NCBI RefSeq assembly: GCF_000429865.1
Contig: NZ_KE386978.1
Coordinates: forward strand, 322,763 to 386,762
Reading direction: 5' to 3'
DNA length: 64,000 nucleotides
Source of the DNA: Cucumibacter marinus DSM 18995
GTDB taxonomy: Bacteria; Pseudomonadota; Alphaproteobacteria; Rhizobiales; Devosiaceae
Below, in pieces: positions 33,929 to 41,317 of the stretch. The notes beneath the pieces were generated by a model. The model was not told the origin of the DNA. It did not search any database and saw only the letters and a program-made list of their open reading frames with translations. The translations under genes and the position numbers were made by a program. Numbering within the stretch: the stretch's first letter is position 1; the number at the start of each line of letters is the position of its first letter.

Positions 33929-34624
33929 TCACTGCGGGTGAAGTTCCACGGCCAGCCAGACGCTTTCAGTATCTGTATAGTAGCGATGCCAGGGATAGAC
34001 CCACTGGTTGGGGCCGCCCACGGTACAGAAGGCCTCATGGGTGAATCCGGGCGTCATGATAACGTCCTCGTAGATAGTCGAGGCTTTCCGGTCCCGGAAC
34101 TTCTGCATGCGGCCCTGCCCCATGATCTGCGTATGCACCTCCAGGAACGGGTGCTCGTTATGAATGAAGCAGTCGGTCTCGTTCGGAGACCACCAGCATT
34201 TCAGCTTGATCTCGAAAAGCTGCTCCCGTCCTCCGCCGCATGTCTCCCGCGTGAACTGTCTCGGGTCGACCTTCACCTGCCCAACACTGTCGGAGGGTGA
34301 AAGATAGAGAGGCGTCTGCCGCGGAAAACCGTCAAAGACATCGCCAAACCATTGCCAGCCTCGCAGCATCACGCCTCCGAAATTTTCAAGTTCCGAGATC
34401 TTGAGCACCGCGATCCGTTCGGCTGAGCCGATCAGCTCGTTGACAAGCATCGTTGAACGCCAAGGATGGAGCGCCGTCGGCACTTGCTTACCGATGAGAA
34501 CTGGCTCGGCCGACAGGTTCACCACGATGCCATCTGCGACGTAATCCTCGACATTCTCGACGATGCGCGCATCGAAGTGACGATCCGCAAAGGCGAGATC
34601 CCTTTCACGGTTCTTTTCGATCAT
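33929..34624 (-). CDS. Cupin-like protein of unknown function in the sugar locus
   Basis: A 231-residue protein I cannot assign to a named family. Its C-terminal half has a cupin-like run of histidines and glutamates: HNEHPFLEVHTQIMGQG, IMTPGFTHEAFC and YPWHRYYTDTESVWLAVELH, which suggest one metal site in a beta-barrel. The N-terminal half (ALHPWRSTMLVNELIGSAE, VMLRGWQWFGDVFDGFPRQ) is unfamiliar. There is no signal peptide. The start at 34624 follows GGGAG. It is divergent from the ThDP enzyme gene and shares operator C with it, so a role as isomerase, epimerase or lactonase in the same pathway is an inference. Confidence 0.72.
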   Translation of the reverse strand: MIEKNRERDLAFADRHFDARIVENVEDYVADGIVVNLSAEPVLIGKQVPTALHPWRSTMLVNELIGSAERIAVLKISELENFGGVMLRGWQWFGDVFDGFPRQTPLYLSPSDSVGQVKVDPRQFTRETCGGGREQLFEIKLKCWWSPNETDCFIHNEHPFLEVHTQIMGQGRMQKFRDRKASTIYEDVIMTPGFTHEAFCTVGGPNQWVYPWHRYYTDTESVWLAVELHPQ

Positions 34625-34641
34625 GGACGAACGCTCCCTTT

Positions 34642-34658
34642 TTAGTTTAACGTATAAG
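34642..34658. promoter_or_regulatory. LacI-type operator candidate C (cupin / ThDP enzyme divergent promoter)
   Basis: TTAGTTTAACGTATAAG, matching sites A and B, 18 bases before the start of the cupin-like gene and within the 160-base gap to the ThDP enzyme gene. Confidence 0.74.
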
Positions 34659-34784
34659 TAGCACGATTCTGCTGAGTGGCAAGCCACAAGCTGCAAGTGC
34701 TGGAATCCAATCACTTCAAACGCCGGCACAGGCCCGACCGAAGCCGGCATCATCAAATTTGCCCAAGATCGATCGGGAAAGACC

Positions 34785-36596
34785 ATGACAAGATCAAAAC
34801 TGACCGGTGGCGAAGTCGTCGCCAAAGCACTCAAGGAGTATGGTGTCGAGTATGTTGCGGGCATACCGGGCCATGGCAATTGGAGTCTGACCGACGCCTT
34901 CCTGCAGGAAGACTGCCAGATCCCGTTTATCCAGGTGATGCACGAGCAATCGGCAATTCACATGGCGGACGGCTATTGGCGGGCCAGCGGCAAGCCCATG
35001 GCGGTCACGACGTCTGTTGGGCCGGGCGCAGCCAATACCGTAATCGGCCTCGCGACCTGCTTCGCCGACAGTACAGCCGTTTTCTATATCAACGGCAGTC
35101 CGGCCACCCACATGAAGGGTCACGGCGTAATGCAGGAGATCGACCGGCACAACGAGAACGCCTTTCCCCGCATCATGGAACAGGTCACCAAGCGATCCTA
35201 CAAGCCGGCGCGCGTCGACGAAGTGCCTTTCGTCATGCACCGGGCCTTCAACACGATGCTTTCCGGACGTCCCGGACCGGTTCATGTCGAACTTCCGATG
35301 GACACGCAGTGCGAGGCCGACGAGGTCGCCATCCATCCCCTTGCCGAGCGCATGGCCATGGGCGTGGCCTATCCCGACCCGCGCGCGATCGAAAAGGCCG
35401 TCTCGCTGCTGCTGAGCGCCGAAAGGCCGGTGATCTGCGCCGGCGGCGGGGCGATCTCTGCGGGCGCTTCCGAAGCCCTTACGGCACTGGCGGAGCGGAT
35501 TGGCGCTGCCGTCAGCTTCACCTGGAACGGCAAAGGGGCGATCAGTGAAGACCACGCCTTGTGCGTCGGCGCCGTCGGTCAGACCGGCACCAGCTCGGGC
35601 AACGGGATTACAGCGAGCGCCGACCTGGTGATTTCGGTCGGCTGCCGGTTCACCGACTGGTCGGCATCGAGCTATGCGAGGGGCGTCAGTTTCTCGATTC
35701 CGCCGGCGAAGCTGATTCACATCGATCTCGATCATCACGAAATCGGCAAGAACTATCCCACAGAGGTCGGAATCGTCGCGGATGCCCGCGTAACCCTCGA
35801 AGCAATGCTGGCCATGATTTCCGATGCCGACTCCGCCAAAGCGGTCGAGAAGAAGGCGGTTTTCCTCGCGGATATTGAATCGGCCAAACAGGCTTGGGCC
35901 GAAAAGCTGGCCCCGCGCCTCAACAGCCGCGAGGCGCCCTTTACCTCGCAGTTCCCGCTGAAGGTTCTTCGGGAAGTGATGGGGCGGGATGGCATCGTGG
36001 TCGCGGGATCCGGCAATACCCAGGGCGCGGTCAAGCAGAGTTTCCCCGTCTATCAGCCCCGCACTCATCTGACCTCCGGCTCGTACTCGCCCATGGGCTG
36101 GGCCGTGCCTGCAGCCTTTGGTGCCAAGCTCGCTATGCCGGACCGGCAGGTCGCGGCAGTCGTCGGTGACGGCGATTTCATGATGTGCGCGCCGGAACTG
36201 GGTGTCGCACAGATGCACAAGATCGGCACTGTGATCATGGTTCAGAACAATTCGGGCTACATGTCGATCCGTGGTGGACAGCGCAAGTTTCAAGGCCGGC
36301 ATATCGGGTCCGAGTTCAATCGCGATCATGGCAATGGCGAGCCCTATAGCGCGGACATTGCCGAACTCGCCGAAGCGTTCGGGGTGCCATCCTGGAAAGT
36401 GACCGAAGCGGACGATCTCAAGCCTGCGCTGGAAAAAGCCTTCGAAACCGACGGCCCCGCCTTGGTCGAGGTCATTACATCACGCGACGCTGCGGGTCCC
36501 TTCGCCGATGGCTGGTGGGACTTCCCCTCCCCTGCCTACTACGAGAAGGAACAGGCTGCCTATGAAGAGATGCGCCGCAAGGAACAGCATCTCTAG
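34785..36596 (+). CDS. Thiamine diphosphate-dependent enzyme (acetolactate synthase/IolD-like)
   Basis: A 603-residue ThDP enzyme with the three usual domains: PYR domain (residues 1-170, catalytic Glu54 in VMHEQSAIHMADGYW, GIPGHGNWSLTDAF), central domain (about 190-330) and PP domain with the ThDP motif VVGDGDFMM to VQNNSGYMS (about 455-490). Lengths and motifs fit the acetolactate synthase superfamily, which includes IolD (trihydroxycyclohexanedione hydrolase) and Xsc. The GHGN segment and the company of IolJ-, IolE- and IolG-like genes suggest a C-C cleaving or ring-opening role, but IolD identity is not established. It is the only ThDP gene here, so an ilvB assignment is unlikely. Confidence 0.82.
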   Translation: MTRSKLTGGEVVAKALKEYGVEYVAGIPGHGNWSLTDAFLQEDCQIPFIQVMHEQSAIHMADGYWRASGKPMAVTTSVGPGAANTVIGLATCFADSTAVFYINGSPATHMKGHGVMQEIDRHNENAFPRIMEQVTKRSYKPARVDEVPFVMHRAFNTMLSGRPGPVHVELPMDTQCEADEVAIHPLAERMAMGVAYPDPRAIEKAVSLLLSAERPVICAGGGAISAGASEALTALAERIGAAVSFTWNGKGAISEDHALCVGAVGQTGTSSGNGITASADLVISVGCRFTDWSASSYARGVSFSIPPAKLIHIDLDHHEIGKNYPTEVGIVADARVTLEAMLAMISDADSAKAVEKKAVFLADIESAKQAWAEKLAPRLNSREAPFTSQFPLKVLREVMGRDGIVVAGSGNTQGAVKQSFPVYQPRTHLTSGSYSPMGWAVPAAFGAKLAMPDRQVAAVVGDGDFMMCAPELGVAQMHKIGTVIMVQNNSGYMSIRGGQRKFQGRHIGSEFNRDHGNGEPYSADIAELAEAFGVPSWKVTEADDLKPALEKAFETDGPALVEVITSRDAAGPFADGWWDFPSPAYYEKEQAAYEEMRRKEQHL

Positions 36597-36604
36597 CCTG
36601 CGTT

Positions 36605-36640
36605 GGATGGTTCACCGTCGCGGGAGGCGGTGAGCCATCC
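36605..36640 (+). terminator. Long hairpin downstream of the ThDP gene
   Basis: GGATGGTTCACCG (36605-36617) pairs with CGGTGAGCCATCC (36628-36640), one G-U pair, loop 10 bases. No T-run follows, so it may be a Rho-associated or mRNA-stabilising hairpin. Confidence 0.55.
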
Positions 36641-36813
36641 ATGATCGACTGGGCGGGGTACCGGCATTAGCCGCACCCTGCCTTTTCAACGGGAGAAGGG
36701 GTTCAACTGCGGGCCCCTTCTGCAGATCGCCGCGCTCTGCTGTTTCCACATGTCCTTGGGATAATACGAACAGATCCTGCCTGGTGCTTCTCCGGCGTGC
36801 AACGCCTGGCATG

Positions 36814-36861
36814 AAAAAGCCCGCACAGGCAAAGAGATCAAAGATCGGAGCCGGTGCGGGC
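36814..36861 (-). terminator. Terminator of the gldA-like gene (minus strand)
   Basis: On the minus strand an 8-bp GC stem (GTGCGGGC with GCCCGCAC, 36854-36861 and 36819-36826) is followed by TTTTT at 36814-36818. The loop is long (27 bases), so efficiency is uncertain. Confidence 0.55.
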
Positions 36862-36884
36862 AAGCTGAAAATGGCAGAGGGCGA

Positions 36885-38042
36885 TCAGCTCTTGCCGCCT
36901 CTCCAGGCGGGACCATGCCCAAGCGCTGATGAGTTCGCGTCGGCAGCGATGATCGCGTCCCTCACCATCTGCGTCGAAAGGGGCACGGATGTGCGCAGCG
37001 TCGAAGCGCCAGCCTTCAGCGCGACTTCTGCCACAAGGTCAAGGTCAGCATCGCTGGCGTCGATCAGTCCCACGTCCTCGAGCCGTGTCGGCAGGCCGAC
37101 GCTCTTGAGAAATTCGGCTGCTTCGACAAACTCCTCATGGGGCCGGCCCTCGAGCACCAACATGCACAGGACACCAAACGCCACCTTCTCGCCGTGTAGA
37201 TAGGCATGTGCCGCATCCAACTCAGTCAAGGCATCACTGATGCCGTGCGCAGCCGACACGCCACAATTTTCAAAGCCCAGACCACTTAGAAGCGTATTCG
37301 CTTCGATAATGGCTTCCACCGCCGGCGTGAGCGCGCCGCGCTCCACGGCCTGCCGGGCGGAAAGCCCATCCCGGAGGAGGATCTCATGACATTTTTGCGC
37401 AATCGCGATACCGGCCGCCGTTGGCGGATGACGATGTCCAATGAAATTGTCACATCGCGCCTCGAGGTTGGAACGCGCCTCGAACCAGGTCGAGAACGCA
37501 TCACCGATACCGGAAATGAGATAGCGCGGAGGCGCGGCGGCGACGACTGCGCTGTCGACCAGAACGAGGTCTGGATTGCGCATCAGAAACAATCCTGTAT
37601 CGAGCACGCCCGCTGAAGTGTACCGCACCGCAATGGCACTGCAGGGCGCGTCCGTGGAGGCAACCGTGGGCGCGATGATCATTGGCAGTTTCAAATCGAC
37701 CGCAACCACCTTGGCGGTATCCATGGTCTTGCCGCCACCAATACCAACCACGGAATGGCCACCGGCATTCTTGGCAGCCGTAACGGCCCTATCGATTTCT
37801 TCTGCGCTGCATTCGCCACCAAACAGTTCGAAGTGCGCCGTCACACCTGCCTTTGCGAGCGATTCGCGAAGCTCTGCACCCATCAAGTCATCAATGAAAC
37901 GATCGATAAGTATGAAAGTGGTCGGCCCATAGGCATTCAGATACTCGCCAAGTGCCCGCAGTGCGCCCGGTGCCTGGACATATTTGCCCGGACCGCCAAA
38001 CCCGCGTCCGAGCGACGCATTGGATGCGCTTTGTTGAATCAT
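36885..38042 (-). CDS. gldA: Glycerol dehydrogenase-like iron/zinc-containing alcohol dehydrogenase
   Basis: A 385-residue group III metal-dependent alcohol dehydrogenase. The N-terminal Rossmann-like domain has VVGIGGGKTMDTAKVVA and PTVASTDAPCSAIAVRY, both hallmarks of GldA. Metal-ligand residues are seen in SGIGDAFSTWFEA (Asp), AAHGISDAL (His) and LHGEKVAFG (His). It would interconvert glycerol and dihydroxyacetone with NAD, or a related diol. The start at 38042 follows GGAGAG. Dihydroxyacetone is the product of the FSA-type aldolase encoded at 14589-15242; fsa and gldA are neighbours in E. coli too. A weak match to the locus LacI operator (38062-38075) lies upstream. Confidence 0.88.
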   Translation of the reverse strand: MIQQSASNASLGRGFGGPGKYVQAPGALRALGEYLNAYGPTTFILIDRFIDDLMGAELRESLAKAGVTAHFELFGGECSAEEIDRAVTAAKNAGGHSVVGIGGGKTMDTAKVVAVDLKLPMIIAPTVASTDAPCSAIAVRYTSAGVLDTGLFLMRNPDLVLVDSAVVAAAPPRYLISGIGDAFSTWFEARSNLEARCDNFIGHRHPPTAAGIAIAQKCHEILLRDGLSARQAVERGALTPAVEAIIEANTLLSGLGFENCGVSAAHGISDALTELDAAHAYLHGEKVAFGVLCMLVLEGRPHEEFVEAAEFLKSVGLPTRLEDVGLIDASDADLDLVAEVALKAGASTLRTSVPLSTQMVRDAIIAADANSSALGHGPAWRGGKS

Positions 38043-38450
38043 CACTCTCTCCAGATTGTTTGTGATAGGTATAACCAACCTTGAGATCGGTGTCACGACG
38101 CTTGTATGTCCGTGCCACCAAACAAGTGGATTCTGAAGTTGTTTTTGCATGTGTAGGCAGCGTTCTGGCACCGGTGAACACTGTTTTGGTGGCCTGCAAT
38201 GGGCTTCTTCGCTAGGAGATCGCGGCCGCGTTGGGGAGTGACTGAAGACGAGTACTGCGGACACTTTTCAGGCATTCAAGAGCAGCTGGAACCACGCTCA
38301 AGTCGAGCTTGTGCGGCCGGCTGCGTAACCAACGCGGTGATGACTCCTGCAGGAGTATGCGATCGCCAGCACTCGTCGACCTCAGGTATTTGTCCCGCGC
38401 GAAGTTCAGCGCCACCGGGCTCGCAACTCGAATGCGTCTCACGCAACGCC

Positions 38451-38936
38451 ATGCGGCGTGTACTCGATCTGATCGAGAAGGCGGCGCGAGTGCAGATTGT
38501 CGGCGTCGGGGCATCGTCGCTGGTTGCCCGCGATCTCACCTACAAGCTGCAAAGGCTCCACCGCATGGTGATCTTCGATGCCGACAGCCATGTGCAGGTG
38601 GCCAATGCCGCCACTCTGACGGCAGGTGATCTGGTGATCGCGCTATCGCAGTCTGGCGACAGCCTCGAGACCCGCCGCATCGTGGAAACCGCAAGCAAGA
38701 ATGGCGCGGGCGTGCTCACGATCACCGGTGCTCAGCCCAATCGGCTGGCCGAACTTGCCGATGTACAGCTTTATGCCGTTGCCGAAGAAGAGCGTCACCG
38801 CTCCTCGGCCATCTTCTCACGCGATGCGCAGCTCGCACTGATCGATCTGCTGTTCATTCAACTGGTTCAGACAAGCGATGCCGCCGGCCCGCTCATTCGC
38901 GCCGCCGAAGAAGCCGTGTCCATCCTGAAGAAATGA
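38451..38936 (+). pseudogene. Truncated RpiR-family regulator (SIS domain only)
   Basis: From 38451 the frame encodes a complete SIS sugar-phosphate-binding domain (VQIVGVGASSLVARDL, VIALSQSGDSLETRRIV, RHRSSAIFSRDAQLALIDLLF). In RpiR proteins a helix-turn-helix of about 80 residues comes first, but the open frame upstream (38199-38450) shows no HTH and is rich in Cys, Arg and Pro, as non-coding GC-rich DNA is. The DNA-binding half thus appears lost or frameshifted. The remaining 161 residues could still be expressed, but DNA regulation by this protein is unlikely. A sequencing frameshift cannot be excluded. Confidence 0.65.
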
Positions 38937-39076
38937 ATCTGCCCGATACCCCCTACGATACCCGCACTCATGCGAAACAAGGGTTAGGAGCGTTCGCTAT
39001 GTTCACATCTATCCCGCGGAAATGCCTAGAAACCTGGCACTTTCGAGGATCTATGTTCATCTGTGAGAAGGGTGGA

Positions 39077-39163
39077 TGGTGCCCAGGAGAAGACTCGAAC
39101 TTCCACTTCCATACGGAAACTAGCACCTGAAGCTAGCGCGTCTACCAATTCCGCCACCTGGGC
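39077..39163 (-). tRNA. tRNA-Leu (anticodon CAG)
   Basis: On the minus strand the sequence folds as a class II tRNA: acceptor stem GCCCAGG/CCTGGGC, D-arm with GGTAGAC, anticodon stem CTAGC/GCTAG with loop TTCAGGT (anticodon CAG, reading CUG), long variable arm TTTCCGTATGGAAG, T-arm with GTTCGAGTC, discriminator A and encoded CCA at 39077-39079. All stems pair well. Its 3' end faces the sugar-catabolism block. Confidence 0.96.
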
Positions 39164-39410
39164 ACGCCGGGCTCACGCCCGGAATGGGGTGCATGACTAT
39201 TGCGGGTTCAGGAGTTTGTCAATCAGGGTTTGGCGGTCAAATCGCGCAAACCGGCAATATTTTTCGGGCCGTGCCGGCGCCTGCCGGACGCCCTCGCTGG
39301 ACGGGCAAAAAACAGGACGGTCCGGCCCCGGCACCGGCGCTCCAGAAGGGGGCGGAGGCGCCGATGTGAAGGTTCGGGACCGGACCGCCCCAGTCAAACG
39401 CAAGAGCGCG

Positions 39411-39800
39411 TCAAAGGCTCCGTCCGTCCCAGTGATGAATCCTGCCGCGGTCGATTTCGACCCCCTCGAGGCAGTTCACATTGACCATATAAAGCGCCTG
39501 ACCCTCCGCATCGGTGCCGCGGGCAAAGCTTTCAATGCCGCAGACCGCGCAGAACAGATGCTCGATCCGTTCGGTATTGAAGCGATAGGGGGTCAACGCC
39601 TCTGCCCCGCTGATCAACCTGAAATCGCGCGCGGGCACCGACTGCATGACCCAGCCGAGCCGGGCACAGCGCGAACAATTGCAGTCGCCCAGGCTGTCGA
39701 GCGCGGTCACCGCCTCGAAACGCACCGCCCCGCAATGGCATCCGCCATGGACGGTTTCGGCCTCGGTGAACGGTGCGGTTCTGGTGTCGGTATCAGGCAT
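39411..39800 (-). CDS. GFA/CENP-V family zinc protein
   Basis: A 129-residue GFA-domain protein with the full cysteine pattern: C21 and C23 (GGCHCGAVRFEA), C40, C42 and C45 (CNCSRCARLGW), C84 and C87 (FCAVCGIES). It is only distantly similar to the GFA protein at 1387-1794 and belongs to a different subgroup (RHIHHWDGR-like C-terminus: GRIHHWDGRSL). No reaction can be assigned. It is flanked by non-coding DNA on both sides and looks monocistronic. Confidence 0.9.
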   Translation of the reverse strand: MPDTDTRTAPFTEAETVHGGCHCGAVRFEAVTALDSLGDCNCSRCARLGWVMQSVPARDFRLISGAEALTPYRFNTERIEHLFCAVCGIESFARGTDAEGQALYMVNVNCLEGVEIDRGRIHHWDGRSL

Positions 39801-40296
39801 GGGACAATCTCATTGGCGTGGCATCCTCCGGGACAGCGGCGGATGCGAAAAGATCTTGCCGCGACGTTCTTGCCGCGACGTTCTTGCCGCGACGTTCTTG
39901 CCGCAAGCCAGTGAACGCCACCGGACGCACCCGCCACGCAAGGTGCAAGGCGCAGCGGGCCGCCGGTGACAATGGCCTAAAGCAGGTCTCAAAGTACGCG
40001 AACAAATCAAGAACATTTGCCGATGCGAGTCAAGCCGGCATTGCCGGCGAACCGGGCGCTCATGACAACCCCTGCCAGTGCCGGCCCGAACGCGCGTCGT
40101 TGCCTGTGCCACAGGCGTTGCCCAAAGCACCGCGCGCCGCTTGAACGCCCCTCTTGCCCGCGCCCCCGGCTCTATGACAAAAGAGCCCCAACGCACGGGG
40201 CGGCGCGTCCTGTGATACAGTCAGCCTTGTCGGCATATAGTCAGTCTTGTAGTCAGTCTTGCCGGTCAGCCGACCGGGACATGAGGAGCAGCAACC
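39801..40296. other. Gene-free stretch of about 500 bases with short repeats
   Basis: Contains the 14-base tandem array at 39855-39904 and, just before the next gene, short AGTCAGTCTTG-like repeats (about 40235-40265). No convincing coding frame. Confidence 0.6.
39855..39904. repeat. 14-base tandem repeat, 3.6 copies
   Basis: CTTGCCGCGACGTT repeated at 39855, 39869 and 39883 with a partial fourth copy, directly upstream of the GFA gene start. No spacers, so not a CRISPR array. Confidence 0.9.
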
Positions 40297-41307
40297 ATGG
40301 CGCATTCGGGCATTGACCACGCGGACCGGGGTCTGGTGACGGTCTTTGGCGGATCCGGGTTTATCGGCACTTATCTCGTGCAGAAGCTGGCGCGGGCCGG
40401 CTACCGGGTGCGGGTCGCCGTGCGCCGTCCCGATCTGGCCGGACATGTGCGCCCGCTGGGCGCGGTCGGGCAGGTGCAGCCGATCCAGGCCAATCTGCGC
40501 TATCCCGATTCGGTGCGCCGGGCGGTCGAAGGCGCCGATATCGTCGTGAACCTCACCGGGGTTCTGGCCGAAGCCGGCAAGCAGAAGTTCCGGGCCGTGC
40601 ACACCATGGGTGCCAAGACAGTAGCCGAAGCCTCTGCGGCGGCGGGCGTATCGACGCTGGTGCATATGTCTGCGCTCGGCGCCGACAAGGAGGCCGCTTC
40701 GGCCTATGCGCGCTCGAAAGCGCTCGGCGAGGAAGAGGTGATGAAGGCCTTCCCCAAGGCCGTGATCGTCCGCCCCTCGATCGTATTCGGGCCGGATGAC
40801 GGGTTCTTCAACCTTTTTGGCACGCTGGCGCGGCTTTCCCCGGTGCTGCCCCTGATTGGCGGCGATACGAAATTCCAGCCGGTCTATGTCGGCGATGTCG
40901 CCGAGGCGCTGTTCCGCGCCGCCACGGGCCAGGTGAAGACCGGCCAGATTTACGAGCTCGGCGGCCCGGAAACCGAGACCATGAAGCAGCTGATGCAGCG
41001 GCTGTTGAAAGTGATCGGGCGCAAGCGGATCCTTTTGCCGATCCCGTTCGGTCTGGCAAGCCTGATGGGGTCTGTGCTCGGGCTGCTGCCCTGGAAACTC
41101 CTCACGCGGGATCAGGTAACCCAGCTGCAGAGCGACAATGTGGTCTCCTCGGAGGCCGTTCGCCAGAAGCGCGATATCGATGCGTTCGACATTGAGCCGG
41201 CGGCGATGGATGCGATCCTGCCGACCTATTTGTGGCGTTTCCGCAAGCACGGTCAGTTCGAGACCAGGAAGACCGGCTCCCCGGCCACGCTCGACCAACA
41301 GGGCTGA
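40297..41307 (+). CDS. NDUFA9-like NAD(P)-binding protein (atypical SDR, complex I-associated type)
   Basis: A 336-residue atypical short-chain dehydrogenase. The N-terminal Rossmann motif is VTVFGGSGFIGTYLVQKLA; DIVVNLTGVLAEAG, VHMSALGADKEAASAYARSK and VRPSIVFGPDDGFFNLF are the blocks shared with the mitochondrial complex I subunit NDUFA9 and its alphaproteobacterial homologues. The catalytic YxxxK is present as YARSK. A GAGGAG ribosome site precedes ATG 40297. It may assist complex I or ubiquinone metabolism, but a direct enzymatic role is unproven. It is convergent with aidB. Confidence 0.9.
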   Translation: MAHSGIDHADRGLVTVFGGSGFIGTYLVQKLARAGYRVRVAVRRPDLAGHVRPLGAVGQVQPIQANLRYPDSVRRAVEGADIVVNLTGVLAEAGKQKFRAVHTMGAKTVAEASAAAGVSTLVHMSALGADKEAASAYARSKALGEEEVMKAFPKAVIVRPSIVFGPDDGFFNLFGTLARLSPVLPLIGGDTKFQPVYVGDVAEALFRAATGQVKTGQIYELGGPETETMKQLMQRLLKVIGRKRILLPIPFGLASLMGSVLGLLPWKLLTRDQVTQLQSDNVVSSEAVRQKRDIDAFDIEPAAMDAILPTYLWRFRKHGQFETRKTGSPATLDQQG

Positions 41308-41317
41308 TCCTCTTCCC

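Noticed and set aside
34794-36329. 511-codon open frame opposite the ThDP enzyme gene
   Set aside because: Complete overlap with a gene that has intact ThDP motifs; no recognisable protein features.
34785-36596. Sulfoacetaldehyde acetyltransferase (Xsc) or IlvB
   Set aside because: Neither fits well: the GHGN segment is unlike Xsc as I know it, and no ilvN or pta gene is present.
14413-39163. tRNA-Leu 3' end duplicated at the left end of the sugar block (attL/attR)
   Set aside because: I could find no copy of the tRNA 3' sequence near 14.5 kb or 21 kb, so classical tRNA integration is not supported directly.
39855-39904. CRISPR array
   Set aside because: Units are 14 bases, directly adjacent without spacers; no cas genes.
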